NCBI GenBank assembly: GCA_029237775.1
Contig: JAQZBR010000002.1
Span: 248,001 to 312,000 of the forward strand
DNA: 64,000 bases
Source: Bacteroidota bacterium
GTDB lineage: Bacteria > Bacteroidota > Bacteroidia > 2-12-FULL-35-15
Direction: 5' to 3'
The position numbers and the translations under genes are program-made. Shown here one piece after another: positions 32,304 through 41,072 of this stretch (position 1 is its first letter; every line of letters starts with the position of its first letter). The notes under the pieces are model-generated. The model had not been told where the DNA came from. It was given only the letters and a program-made list of their open reading frames with translations, and did no database searches.

Positions 32304-34364
32304 TCAACCTTTCATAAACCGCAATAAAAATACTTCAGCTGCTAAAAACAAAAGCGCAAGAATCAAGCAGAGTTTCCATAAGCGCTTCCCTTGTTCAAGT
32401 TGTGTGAGTGTGTGCGATAGGTCCGTATCTTTCGTGCTTAACGTATTGAAATTCATTAGATTTGAAGATGATAATTGATTGTTAAGTTCAGGTTCGATTA
32501 AGCAATTCAGATCGGATTCTTTTCTGTCGAAATTAAACGAAACTCCCATCAACGTTTCCTTATCGGCCATCAGTGAATAATTGCCTGCATCGCGGATCTG
32601 ATCATGTACAATTATTTCAGTTCCTGATTCATTTACCTTATGTTCCGGGATCATATCAAAAGTACCGTTTGCACTTTTTAAGTGGTAAGCTCCTTCACCG
32701 GTTAAAGTTTTAACACTTTGAAAAGATTGGTCTTTCCCAATAGTATTGAACAGTTGTTGCGTTCCTGTGCTATACATGGCAATTTTATAGATCGTAGGAA
32801 CGAAGATCGCGTGTTTCGCAAGGTTGCTCGAATTGTCATTAAGTCCGCCAGCGCAGGTGTAAAGCTTGCCTTTACCAACCGGGTTTGAATTCAGGAACAC
32901 ATCGCCATTCTGAAGCTTTAAAAGCTCCTCGGACTTGCTTCGCGTGGTTCTTGATAATTGGTAATGCGCACTGACTTTTGGCAGATCAAGATTGGATGCA
33001 TTAAAGCTTTTTTTCTCAAACACGTCCTTATAGATCTCGTGCTCCAGATTGATCTTATCCACTTTGGTGTCTGTCGTATCTAGCTTTTCGAAGTAATTTG
33101 ATTGTGAGTTAAGAAAGAATTCCTTGTAAGAATTCAGCTCTGCATCTGCCGCAGGGAATAGTAGAACACTACCGCCATTAGTCATAAAGCGCTTTAATTC
33201 CTGGCTCAAGCCGGAGGAAATACTTTTCAGCTCATTCAATATGATCAGGTTGTTAGTCGCCAGCGAAGAATAATCAAGTTGATCTTCAGAGGCATTTTTC
33301 AGAACGAACAAGGAATCAGAACCTAAAAGACGTCTGAGATACGGACTTTGTGTATTGTCACCGGAAGGGTTAATGCAAAAGGTCTGGATGGTTTTTGCCA
33401 CCTCAAAACTGAAATAAAACTTATCATCAAACGTGACAGGATAATCACTCAACTCGATCCTGCAGTTCTGAATTCCCGCTTCTTTTGAAGCAAATGAAAG
33501 AACTACTTCCGTTTCGGCATTCTTCTCTGCATTAAAGCTAGCCGGTGTCTTTTGGATGTTATTGATAAACAGCTTGATCGAATTATTCTCGAGCTCTTTG
33601 TCTGAGATGTTTCTGATCCGCACATGAAGCTTTTCAACCTGATTGAATTGTCGAACGGGTGTTTCAAACCAGCAGGTATCAATGTAAACATTGCTTTTTT
33701 CTGCCGCTGACAATGGAATAAGGTTTACCGCGATTGAAGAATCATTTTTGACGGATTGTATATCTGTATTGCTTTTCTGAAAGTCGGAAAGAATAAAAAG
33801 CGTTTTACTTTTGCTGCCGCTCTGCTGCAATATATCAAAGGCCCTTGACGTGATCTGAGATAAAGTTTTGGTAGAAGGACTGATCTTGATCTCATTAACT
33901 ACTTCTATAAATTCTTCTTTATTTATCAGGCGCTGATGCTTTCCTTCAAAATCGTTGGTAAAGAGCTGGAATTTATCACTTGGCTTATAGGCCGCTGCGA
34001 TTTCAAGTGCCTTCTTTTTTGCATCGTCCAGAAGACTGCCATTCTTATTAACGGCATCCATGCTAAATGAATTATCTATAAAGACACTGATCGCTTTTTC
34101 ACCCGTGATTACTTTTTTATTTTCTACCGGAATGAAAGGCTGTGCAAAAGCAAGGACCAGGAAAATGATAAAAAGGCACCTTGCAGCAAGGACTAAAAGG
34201 TGTTTCAGTTTTGATTTAGCCTGGGTTTCTTCTTTAACTTCTTTTAAAAAGCGAACGTTGCTGAAATAAACCGTTTTGAATTTGCGAAAGTTGAATAAAT
34301 GAATGATGATGGGAATGGCGACAGCCGAAAGTGCAAATAAAAATGCAGGGTAGGTAAAGCTCAT
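32304..34364 (-). CDS. BatA-like membrane protein with vWA-type domain
   Basis: The 686-residue product starts with the BatA N-terminal module: a first helix (PAFLFALSAVAIPIIIHLFNF), the FRKFKTVYFSNVRFLKEVKE segment and a second helix (LFIIFLVLAFAQPFIPV, about 62-78). A vWA domain follows with a MIDAS-like DNSFSM motif (about 93-98). The long central part is extracytoplasmic, and a final helix (LWKLCLILALLFLAAEVFLL) anchors the C-terminus. Proteins of this build belong to the Bat/aerotolerance group, but no MoxR ATPase is adjacent. The ATG at 34364 is preferred to the TTG one codon earlier, since it follows a -7 box by 7 nt. Confidence 0.85.
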   Translation of the reverse strand: MSFTYPAFLFALSAVAIPIIIHLFNFRKFKTVYFSNVRFLKEVKEETQAKSKLKHLLVLAARCLFIIFLVLAFAQPFIPVENKKVITGEKAISVFIDNSFSMDAVNKNGSLLDDAKKKALEIAAAYKPSDKFQLFTNDFEGKHQRLINKEEFIEVVNEIKISPSTKTLSQITSRAFDILQQSGSKSKTLFILSDFQKSNTDIQSVKNDSSIAVNLIPLSAAEKSNVYIDTCWFETPVRQFNQVEKLHVRIRNISDKELENNSIKLFINNIQKTPASFNAEKNAETEVVLSFASKEAGIQNCRIELSDYPVTFDDKFYFSFEVAKTIQTFCINPSGDNTQSPYLRRLLGSDSLFVLKNASEDQLDYSSLATNNLIILNELKSISSGLSQELKRFMTNGGSVLLFPAADAELNSYKEFFLNSQSNYFEKLDTTDTKVDKINLEHEIYKDVFEKKSFNASNLDLPKVSAHYQLSRTTRSKSEELLKLQNGDVFLNSNPVGKGKLYTCAGGLNDNSSNLAKHAIFVPTIYKIAMYSTGTQQLFNTIGKDQSFQSVKTLTGEGAYHLKSANGTFDMIPEHKVNESGTEIIVHDQIRDAGNYSLMADKETLMGVSFNFDRKESDLNCLIEPELNNQLSSSNLMNFNTLSTKDTDLSHTLTQLEQGKRLWKLCLILALLFLAAEVFLLRFMKG

Positions 34365-34371
34365 CAAAGGT

Positions 34372-34379
34372 CAAATATA
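34372..34379 (-). promoter_or_regulatory. -7 box 7 nt upstream of the BatA-like gene
   Basis: On the minus strand TATATTTG is followed by ACCTTTG and ATG, which leaves room for only a two- to three-base leader. No -33 element was recognised. Confidence 0.5.
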
Positions 34380-34480
34380 ATACTTTTGGCCGTTTTTATT
34401 ATAATAATTAAAGCTTTAATTGCATTCAGGTAAGTTTACTCGTTCTATTTATACGTATTTTGCACGCTCAGTCAAAAAAC

Positions 34481-35131
34481 ATGAAAAAGTTAATTACTAT
34501 CACGATCGTTATTGGCGCTTTAAGCCTGTTCTCTGAAAAAGGTTTCTCCCAGGACACATTAATAATGAAAAACGGAAATCATATCTCTTCTAAGATAATG
34601 GAGGTGAGCCCCGAGGAGATCCGGTATAAACGATTTGATAATCTGGATGGACCTATATTCGTTGTAAAAAGTAATGAAGTTGACATGATAAAATATAAGA
34701 ACGGAACTTCCGATTCTATCCGTTCAGCGTCTCCGAAAGTAATTGCAACAGTTGTTCCCGATCTTTTTCCACCTATTCACCGCAGGGGAATGTTTTTTAA
34801 ACAAGGGAATATCACCTTCAAGCAAAGGGAAATGCATTCTTTGGTCTCTAAAACTAAGGATCCTGTGATTCTGGCGTATACAGCAAAGGCAAAAACCGCT
34901 AAAAATGTTGAGTACGTTGGATTTGTCGCTATACCAGCATTCGTGTTTACACTCGGTTGGACAGGATATGCATTATTAAATAACAGTTTTGCTTACTCAG
35001 ATATTTCTTATGCGCCTGCAATCGCATCCGCGGTAATTGCCGCGGCAGCACTTACTACATCGATCACTTTTAAACTTAAAGGACGCAATTATGATGATGC
35101 CGCTATAAGAGCGTATAATGAGAAATATTGA
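34481..35131 (+). CDS. conserved secreted/membrane protein of unknown function
   Basis: The start at 34481 begins a signal peptide (MKKLITITIVIGALSLFSEKGFSQ). The 216-residue protein then has a small beta module common in Bacteroidota (DTLIMKNGNHISSKIMEVSP, EEIRYKRFDNLDGPIFVVKS, VDMIKYKNGT), a linker, and two hydrophobic helices near the C-terminus (about 150-195: VGFVAIPAFVFTLGWTGYAL and AIASAVIAAAALTTSI). No function can be assigned. It converges with the TIGR02757 gene, whose stop directly abuts its own. Confidence 0.75.
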   Translation: MKKLITITIVIGALSLFSEKGFSQDTLIMKNGNHISSKIMEVSPEEIRYKRFDNLDGPIFVVKSNEVDMIKYKNGTSDSIRSASPKVIATVVPDLFPPIHRRGMFFKQGNITFKQREMHSLVSKTKDPVILAYTAKAKTAKNVEYVGFVAIPAFVFTLGWTGYALLNNSFAYSDISYAPAIASAVIAAAALTTSITFKLKGRNYDDAAIRAYNEKY

Positions 35132-35899
35132 TCAGAATTTTTCGAAGACACCCAAACCGAATAGAGCAAAGTCATACTTGACCGGATCATTCGGGTCCAT
35201 TTTTCTTAGTTCTGCAGTTAGCTCTTCCACAGCCTTCCAGTCGTTTTGGGTGCGTTTCAGAATTCCTAATTTCCTGGCAACGTTTCCTGAATGCACATCA
35301 AGCGGACACATCAGATGAGCAGGGGAGAGCTTCCAGATGCCAAAGTCCACTGCGCACTTATCTTTTCTTGCCATCCATCTTAAATACATACAGAGCCGTT
35401 TTGCTGAAGAATTATCTACAGGATTGGAGACATGCTTTTTGGTCCTTTGAGGATGTGGTATTGAAAAGAATAATTCTCTGAAATTATCGATTGAGTTTAA
35501 CAGTACATCCTCTTTTTTCTTTGTTGAGAATGCCTTTTCCAGGCCACCATGGTTCTTATAGATATTTTGCAATGAACGGATAAAAAATATGGCGTCCGTT
35601 CCGTTGAATGTGCGATGCACAAAGCCTTCAAATTTCTTTAAATCCTTTTCTTTCGCCTTCATGACAAACTCGTATGGACTGTGGTCCATCAGATTCATCA
35701 GCTTGTTTGCATTATTAATTATAGTAACGCGCTGTCCCCAGGCAATGGTAGCAGCTAAAAAGCCAGCGATCTCAATATCTTCTTTCTTGGTAAACTGGCG
35801 TGGAATAGAGAGAGGATCGCTTTCAATGAAATGAGGCTGGTTGTACTTTAGAACTTTCTCATCAAGAAATTCTTTGAGCTCCTTCTTGCTGAGTTTCAT
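35132..35899 (-). CDS. TIGR02757 family protein
   Basis: The 255-residue protein matches the conserved Bacteroidota/Spirochaetes family TIGR02757: KEFLDEKVLKYNQPHFIESD at the start, IAGFLAATIAWGQRVTII, RTFNGTDAIFFI, SSAKRLCMYLRWMARKD and CPLDVHSGNVARKLGI. The helical architecture and the late DVHSGNVAR motif recall HhH-type DNA glycosylases, so a DNA-repair role is plausible but unproven. Its start overlaps the upstream regulator's stop by one base (TAATG), so the two are translationally coupled. Confidence 0.85.
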   Translation of the reverse strand: MKLSKKELKEFLDEKVLKYNQPHFIESDPLSIPRQFTKKEDIEIAGFLAATIAWGQRVTIINNANKLMNLMDHSPYEFVMKAKEKDLKKFEGFVHRTFNGTDAIFFIRSLQNIYKNHGGLEKAFSTKKKEDVLLNSIDNFRELFFSIPHPQRTKKHVSNPVDNSSAKRLCMYLRWMARKDKCAVDFGIWKLSPAHLMCPLDVHSGNVARKLGILKRTQNDWKAVEELTAELRKMDPNDPVKYDFALFGLGVFEKF

Positions 35900-36921
35900 T
35901 AGTCATTCTCGATTTTAGCAACAAGCTTTTTGAGAGTTTCATCAATTCGTTTGAAATAACGGTAACGCTGTTTCTCTGCTACACCACTGATAAGGTTAGA
36001 CTTTCGGATCAGATTTTTCAGCCACAGATCCGTTTCATTACAGAAGTTTTCATTTCTGGTGAGCATCACATTAAAAGTATGATAAGAAATATATGCCCCT
36101 TTAATTCCGCCCGTATTTGAAAGAACGCAATTGTTGCCGATCATCACATCACTGTGATAAAGTGCATAATTGTCTTCGGAAGTGGCAGGTTTGTTATCGA
36201 GGCCGAGCTTCACATTTAATTCAGCCTGCTTATTGATGCGAGCAAACATCAGATTCACATCATCACAAACCTTTAACGCATCCTCCTTGCTCTTGAAAGC
36301 ACCTGCATCCCAGTAAAATTCAATTTGTTTGATGGTACTGTTAACTGTATCATCCGACCAGATCTCAATGGATGAAACCCTGGAATAACGTTCGTAAATC
36401 CCAGCGGCCGTATCAAGCAGATCCTGATCTATATGCGTTTTCTCATACTTTTTATCTTCAAAACCTTTCGCGTTTAGAATCGATTTATTCCAATAGAAGA
36501 TCTTAAATGCAGCGAGGTCCGGATGGGCAAAGTTTTGAAACACAGGAATGTCTTCAGCCGCAAAAATTATTTGTCTGTCATTCTCGGGATATTTTAAGAC
36601 TTGGTCGAGATCATCTTTAATTCCCTGCAGGTATTCCCTGAATGTGCTTACGTGACTGCTTAACTGGTGATGCGTGAAGCTGACTACGTTATCATTTGTA
36701 TTATTGATAAAAGAATCGAATGAAACCTTAAAGTGCTTGCACATAGCTGAAAGCTCTTCAATGCTTAGTTGTGTTTCCCCTCTGATCCTTCGATAAGCAC
36801 TGTCATTACTCACACCTAACAGGTCAGCCAGTTCATCCACCAGCGATATGTTGGAAGGTAACGAGCTTTTGATCCGTTGCATGAATAAGGTTTGAGCAGT
36901 TTCCTGATTTTTTTTCGCCAT
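35899..36921 (-). CDS. XRE-type helix-turn-helix regulator with long C-terminal domain
   Basis: The 340-residue protein carries an N-terminal HTH (about 24-70; ELADLLGVSNDSAYRRIRGE, LSIEELSAMCKHFKVSFDSF). The remaining 270 residues form a ligand- or signal-binding-like domain (FTHHQLSSHVSTFREYLQGI, KIFYWNKSILNAKGF). Similar large HTH proteins occur in Bacteroidota next to unrelated genes. It is coupled to TIGR02757. A perfect inverted repeat at 36988-37006, 67 bp upstream of its start, could be its own operator. Confidence 0.8.
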   Translation of the reverse strand: MAKKNQETAQTLFMQRIKSSLPSNISLVDELADLLGVSNDSAYRRIRGETQLSIEELSAMCKHFKVSFDSFINNTNDNVVSFTHHQLSSHVSTFREYLQGIKDDLDQVLKYPENDRQIIFAAEDIPVFQNFAHPDLAAFKIFYWNKSILNAKGFEDKKYEKTHIDQDLLDTAAGIYERYSRVSSIEIWSDDTVNSTIKQIEFYWDAGAFKSKEDALKVCDDVNLMFARINKQAELNVKLGLDNKPATSEDNYALYHSDVMIGNNCVLSNTGGIKGAYISYHTFNVMLTRNENFCNETDLWLKNLIRKSNLISGVAEKQRYRYFKRIDETLKKLVAKIEND

Positions 36922-36987
36922 AAAAGATCTTGTTTGTTGAAAATGCCTGCGCTAATCTCATGCAATTTATAATAATAACATGAACCC

Positions 36988-37006
36988 ATTTGCAAAAAAT
37001 GCAAAT
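36988..37006. promoter_or_regulatory. candidate operator, ATTTGCA-AAAAA-TGCAAAT
   Basis: A perfect 7-5-7 inverted repeat lies in the divergent gap between the XRE regulator (start 36921, minus) and the small secreted ORF (start 37133, plus). The size and position suit an XRE-type dimer site, an inference. Confidence 0.45.
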
Positions 37007-37106
37007 ATTCTGATATTGAATACGCTGCAGGGACAGAATTATGATTATTCGCCTCTAAGTCCGCTTCAGACGCGGAACTCAGTTTCCCTGCCCGTGTAAA
37101 CCGCAG

Positions 37107-37114
37107 TAATTTTG
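37107..37114 (+). promoter_or_regulatory. -7 box upstream of small ORF
   Basis: TAATTTTG matches TAnnTTTG and ends 18 nt before the ATG at 37133. This supports expression of the small ORF. The -33 region (TTTC at 37083) is poor. Confidence 0.5.
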
Positions 37115-37132
37115 TTTTATAAATAACAGGAC

Positions 37133-37429
37133 ATGAAAACGTATCACAGCATATTACTAATAGTTCTTTTTTCGTCAGCAATGCGCTCACAACCAATAAA
37201 GAAGGTTATGGCTAAAGAGCATGATGTCACATTGGGCTTAAAAAGATCTATAAAAGAAGAGAGCAAGCCCGTGTTTCAAATTTTTTATTCGAAGGTCTTC
37301 CGTCCGAGTGTTTCAGTTGACTTACTGGAAAGTTCAGGGATCCATCTTTTTACGATCACAAATATTCACCCCTTGCCATCTTTCTCTGTGGGAGCAAGAT
37401 TTAAGGCAGGTTTGGTCATAACAATTTAA
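37133..37429 (+). CDS. small secreted protein of unknown function
   Basis: The 98-residue product starts with a likely signal peptide (MKTYHSILLIVLFSSAMRSQ). The mature part ends in GARFKAGLVITI, which resembles the C-terminal strand of a small beta-barrel, so it could be a truncated outer-membrane-like protein. A -7 box upstream supports it as a gene. No homologue is recognised. A very short ORF follows 12 bp later. Confidence 0.5.
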   Translation: MKTYHSILLIVLFSSAMRSQPIKKVMAKEHDVTLGLKRSIKEESKPVFQIFYSKVFRPSVSVDLLESSGIHLFTITNIHPLPSFSVGARFKAGLVITI

Positions 37430-37441
37430 AAAATAGAAATC

Positions 37442-37597
37442 ATGAAAGCGTACGCACAGATCTTCAGCAATTCCTATACAATAACCATTATTAAATGTTG
37501 TATAGCAGCCGTTTTGTTAGCGCTCGCCATAAGCATGCCCGGAAAGGTAGACGTAAATGAATTCGTTCAGAATATTCTGGATTGGGAATCAATTTAA
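37442..37597 (+). CDS. 51-residue ORF with one transmembrane helix
   Basis: The small ORF starts 12 bp after the preceding stop. It encodes MKAYAQIFSNSYTITIIKCC, then a hydrophobic helix IAAVLLALAISM and an acidic tail (VDVNEFVQNILDWESI). It runs convergently to the MFS gene, whose stop is 8 bp away. No family is recognised; the placement and a clear helix are the only support. Confidence 0.35.
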   Translation: MKAYAQIFSNSYTITIIKCCIAAVLLALAISMPGKVDVNEFVQNILDWESI

Positions 37598-37604
37598 AGG
37601 AAGA

Positions 37605-38855
37605 TCATTTTATTTGTTCCAGATCGAGATTCCTGAGTTTTGGCGACAGTCTTGCTGTAATGCAAACGATGATAACTGTCATAGCACCTCCAAAAATAAC
37701 TGATGGGACGAGGCCCATAGCACTAGCGGCCACACCCGATTCGAATGCGCCAATCTCGTTGGATGAACCAATGAAGATACTGTTAACAGCAGAAACACGG
37801 CCCCGCATGCCATCGGGTGTTGCAAGCTGAAGGATAGTATGCCTGATAACCACGCTGACATTATCGAATGCTCCTGTTAAGAACAGAAAGAATAACGATA
37901 AATAGTAATTGGTTGAAACAGCAAAGAATATTGTGGCTAAACCGAAAAGTCCAACATTGATAAATAAATTCTTTCCTGCATGTTTTGTTATAGGCCGGTA
38001 TGCAAGTATGATCGCTGTAACTATGGCGCCAACAGCAGGAGCTGCTCTCAGAAAGCCGAGTTCCATTGGGCCGGCAAAAAGAATTTCTTTTGAGAACGCA
38101 GGTAGCATCGCAACAGCACCACCAAATAGAACCGCGAAAAGATCCAGTGACAGCGCACCAAGGATCAATTGATTGCTGAATACGAACTTTATCCCTCCCG
38201 ATAAACTCTGAGTGATCGTTTCTTTCTTTTCTCTTAAAGGAACAGGTTTAGAAGCAATAAAAATGAAAGAAAGGATAGCGATACAGATAAAAACAAGATT
38301 GACCGAATATGCAGCCGGGAAGCTGACTGCACAGATAAATCCCGCAACAACCGGCCCGACAACAGCCCCAGTATGCCAGATACTGCTGTTCCAGATGGCA
38401 GAGTTACTGTAAAGTTCACGGGGAACGATCTGAGACATGAATGCGGGAAAAGCAGCAGATATAAATCCTCTCACAATTCCAATAAAGCCGAACACCAGAT
38501 AAATAGGGAGTGTGCCATACCTTTTTATAATGAAGGATCCCTCAAGTGAAAAATAGAGTAGGGCAGAAGTAGAGATCGTAAGCAAACACATAGAGATGAG
38601 AATAATGCGTTTCCGACTCACCACGTCAGCTACGTGACCTGAAAATAAAGATGTGAGAATAAAAGGCAATGCCTCCGCCAAGCCAATTATACCAAGTGAT
38701 AGTTTGTTGTTTGTGAGGTCATACACTTGCCAGGCGACAATGACACTTTGCATTTGAATGCCCAGTGTAAGGAAGAAGCGTGTATTTAAAAAGAACAGAA
38801 ATTCCTTTATACGAAGGGCTGCAAATGGGTCGTGATCAGTCTTTTTAGCACACAT
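37605..38855 (-). CDS. major facilitator superfamily transporter
   Basis: The product has 416 residues with the twelve-helix layout of MFS exporters (EntS/NreB-like type). The loop 2-3 motif reads SGHVADVVSRKRIILIS and a duplicated half begins near GILGALSLDLFAVLFGGAVAM. The ATG at 38855 (MCAKKTDHDPFAAL) is preferred over a TTG five codons upstream. The substrate is not predictable. It is not in an operon. Confidence 0.85.
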   Translation of the reverse strand: MCAKKTDHDPFAALRIKEFLFFLNTRFFLTLGIQMQSVIVAWQVYDLTNNKLSLGIIGLAEALPFILTSLFSGHVADVVSRKRIILISMCLLTISTSALLYFSLEGSFIIKRYGTLPIYLVFGFIGIVRGFISAAFPAFMSQIVPRELYSNSAIWNSSIWHTGAVVGPVVAGFICAVSFPAAYSVNLVFICIAILSFIFIASKPVPLREKKETITQSLSGGIKFVFSNQLILGALSLDLFAVLFGGAVAMLPAFSKEILFAGPMELGFLRAAPAVGAIVTAIILAYRPITKHAGKNLFINVGLFGLATIFFAVSTNYYLSLFFLFLTGAFDNVSVVIRHTILQLATPDGMRGRVSAVNSIFIGSSNEIGAFESGVAASAMGLVPSVIFGGAMTVIIVCITARLSPKLRNLDLEQIK

Positions 38856-38912
38856 AATATCAGAATGCAATTTACAATTTTAAAACAGTCAATCTATATT
38901 TATGAGAAATAG

Positions 38913-38920
38913 TATATTTG
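38913..38920 (+). promoter_or_regulatory. -7 box of PepSY-like gene
   Basis: TATATTTG matches TAnnTTTG and ends 22 nt before the ATG at 38943. Confidence 0.55.
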
Positions 38921-38942
38921 TGTACACACAACATTAAAGATC

Positions 38943-39401
38943 ATGAAAAGAATTTGCTGTTCCGTCCTGGGGCTTTTGCTCATTGGTAATATAACATTTG
39001 CTCAGAAAATACAGAGTTCAGACGTTCCACAGAGCATCCTGAATACATTTCATAATGCATATCTCAATGCTGAAAATCCACAATGGGAAATGGATTATGA
39101 TAATTATGAAGTGAAGTTCAAAAACAATAAAGCAGAAACAACCACAACTTATAATAAGGATGGGAAATGGATGAAGACCGAAACACAAGTTAGTCGGAGT
39201 TCGATGCCTGATGCAGTTAAAGAGAGTTTATCAAAAGAGTTTGATTCCTATAATGTAAATGACATTGAGAGGGTAGACAAACCTGATGGAGTATCATATC
39301 TGATCGATCTTGAGTATAAACAAGTCAATTATATAGTAAGTCTTACTGAAAAAGGGGATGTGATCAGTAAGGACGAAGCAAAGGAATATAAAAAAGATTA
39401 A
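38943..39401 (+). CDS. secreted PepSY-like domain protein
   Basis: The 152-residue protein has a signal peptide (1-20, ending FAQ). Two half-repeats resemble the BLIP-like/PepSY-like putative beta-lactamase-inhibitor fold of Bacteroidota: SSDVPQSILNTFHNAYLNAE, then WEMDYDNYEVKFK in the first half, and PDAVKESLSKEF with YLIDLEYKQVNYIV in the second. Function unknown; such proteins are periplasmic or secreted. It has its own promoter and terminator. Confidence 0.8.
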   Translation: MKRICCSVLGLLLIGNITFAQKIQSSDVPQSILNTFHNAYLNAENPQWEMDYDNYEVKFKNNKAETTTTYNKDGKWMKTETQVSRSSMPDAVKESLSKEFDSYNVNDIERVDKPDGVSYLIDLEYKQVNYIVSLTEKGDVISKDEAKEYKKD

Positions 39402-39419
39402 TCCGATATCTTAATAATT

Positions 39420-39451
39420 AAAAGCCCCGTACTGTTTGGTACGGGGCTTTT
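39420..39451 (+). terminator. bidirectional terminator between PepSY-like gene and gap
   Basis: Thirteen-base arms AAAAGCCCCGTAC and GTACGGGGCTTTT surround loop TGTTTG. A and T runs at the two ends serve both convergent genes. Confidence 0.9.
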
Positions 39452-39454
39452 ATA

Positions 39455-40933
39455 TTAATAGTAAACCAGTCTTCTTACTTCCGCGATATATTTTGAAAGG
39501 CGGATCACCTGACGAGTGTAACCATATTCATTATCATACCATACGTAAAGCACGATATTCTTTTTATCCGGTCCAACGATCGTAGCCTGACTGTCGAATA
39601 CGGATGGACAAGGATTGCCGATCACGTCCGTTGAAACGAACTCATTCGAATTCATGTATTGGATCTGTTCAACAAGAGCACCGTTTAAAGCCGCATCCTT
39701 AATAATGTTGTTTACATCTTCTTTAGAAACTTCTTTATCGATCGTCATGCTCAAGATAGCAAGAGAAACATTTGGTGTTGGGACACGCACCGAGTTAGCG
39801 GTGAATTTTCCTGAGAGCTGAGGCAACACCTTTTTCAAAGCGCTCTCTGCACCAGTTTCAGTGATTACCATATTTAGCGCTGCAGAACGGCCTCTTCTGT
39901 ATTTCTTGTGATAGTTATCCAAAAGATTCTGGTCATTCGTATAGGAGTGAACAGTCTCGATATGTCCTCTTACGATTCCGAATTTATTATGTGTAACCTC
40001 AAGGATAGGCATGATCGCATTAGTGGTGCAGGATGCAGCAGAGAATATAGTTTCTTGTTTTACATCTACTGTTTTGTGATTCACACCGTGCACGATATTC
40101 GGAATATCTTTGGCTGGTGCAGTAAGTAAAACTTTTGAAATTCCTTTTGCCTTTAAGTGACGGCTTAATTCTGCCTTGTCACGGAAAACGCCTGTATTGT
40201 CAATCAATAATGCATTGTCGATACCAAAGGAAGTGTAATCAACATCTTCCGGATTTTTTGCATCTATCATATACACGGTGTGACCGTTAATAATAAGAGC
40301 TTTCTTTTCCAGATCTTCGATGATAGTCCCCGGAAACTGGCCATGAACGGAATCAGTACGAAGCAGATCCGCACGCTTGATGATTTCTTCATTGCTGTTT
40401 CCACGTGTTACGATAGCTTTTAAACGTAATTGCTCACCTTTTCCTGCCTGAGCGATAAGTTCGCGTGCGGCAAGACGACCAATACGTCCGAAACCAAAAA
40501 GGACAACATCTTTAGGAGTAATCGTATGTTTTGCTCCAATAAACTCAACAAGCTTGTTTTTTAAAAAATCACCTGCAGTTTTGAAATTAGATTGCTCCTG
40601 AAGCCATTCAAAGGCAAGTTTGCCGATATCTATACGGGAAGGGCAAAGCTCCATTTTATTGATCTCGTTAGCGATCATCAGAGTAGCTTCAACAGTAATA
40701 GTTTTTCCTACTACATTTTTTGCATAATGATGAAGGTTGATAATCTCACTTGCGCTTCTGTCAACAAGCTGATTTCTGAAGAGAATAAGCTCAATTGACT
40801 TTTCGTACCATAATTTTCCAATCGCATTGATAAGATCAAGAGCAGCCTTTTCGTGTCCGATCCATTCATTCAGTTCCGCTTCATAAGAGCCTTTTGCTTT
40901 ACCTTTTGTAGGTTCCATCGTTTCAAGAGTCAT
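39455..40933 (-). CDS. gap: glyceraldehyde-3-phosphate dehydrogenase, long form
   Basis: It oxidises glyceraldehyde 3-phosphate to 1,3-bisphosphoglycerate in glycolysis. At 492 residues it is about 150 longer than standard GAPDH. The extra N-terminal helical region (about 1-135, ELNEWIGHEKAALDLINAIG) is typical of a long form found in Bacteroidota. The Rossmann motif LFGFGRIGRLAAR starts at about 145, and the catalytic cysteine is in SAASCTTNAIMP (Cys302). The substrate segment HIETVHSYTNDQNLLD and C-terminal WYDNEYGYTRQV are intact. Monocistronic. Confidence 0.95.
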   Translation of the reverse strand: MTLETMEPTKGKAKGSYEAELNEWIGHEKAALDLINAIGKLWYEKSIELILFRNQLVDRSASEIINLHHYAKNVVGKTITVEATLMIANEINKMELCPSRIDIGKLAFEWLQEQSNFKTAGDFLKNKLVEFIGAKHTITPKDVVLFGFGRIGRLAARELIAQAGKGEQLRLKAIVTRGNSNEEIIKRADLLRTDSVHGQFPGTIIEDLEKKALIINGHTVYMIDAKNPEDVDYTSFGIDNALLIDNTGVFRDKAELSRHLKAKGISKVLLTAPAKDIPNIVHGVNHKTVDVKQETIFSAASCTTNAIMPILEVTHNKFGIVRGHIETVHSYTNDQNLLDNYHKKYRRGRSAALNMVITETGAESALKKVLPQLSGKFTANSVRVPTPNVSLAILSMTIDKEVSKEDVNNIIKDAALNGALVEQIQYMNSNEFVSTDVIGNPCPSVFDSQATIVGPDKKNIVLYVWYDNEYGYTRQVIRLSKYIAEVRRLVYY

Positions 40934-40990
40934 AATTCGTTGATTGGTTAATTAGTTAAGTCTTAATAAAATATTAACGATTAAATATAA

Positions 40991-41046
40991 AAAAAATAAC
41001 CGCACAAAAAGCTTCAGTGTTGTTTTTTGAAGCTATTTATGCGGTT
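40991..41046 (-). terminator. terminator of the sigma factor gene
   Basis: On the minus strand the AACCGCA and TGCGGTT ends and inner TAGCTTCA/TGAAGCT arms form a long imperfect stem with a loop of about 11 nt. It is followed by a run of T (plus-strand A at 40991-40996). Confidence 0.75.
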
Positions 41047-41072
41047 AATTGGCATTTCTTAAAAGATCCGGA

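Noticed and set aside
34460-34480. upstream ATG (34460) of the secreted protein gene
   Set aside because: The signal peptide begins at 34481; the extra seven residues are not part of it.
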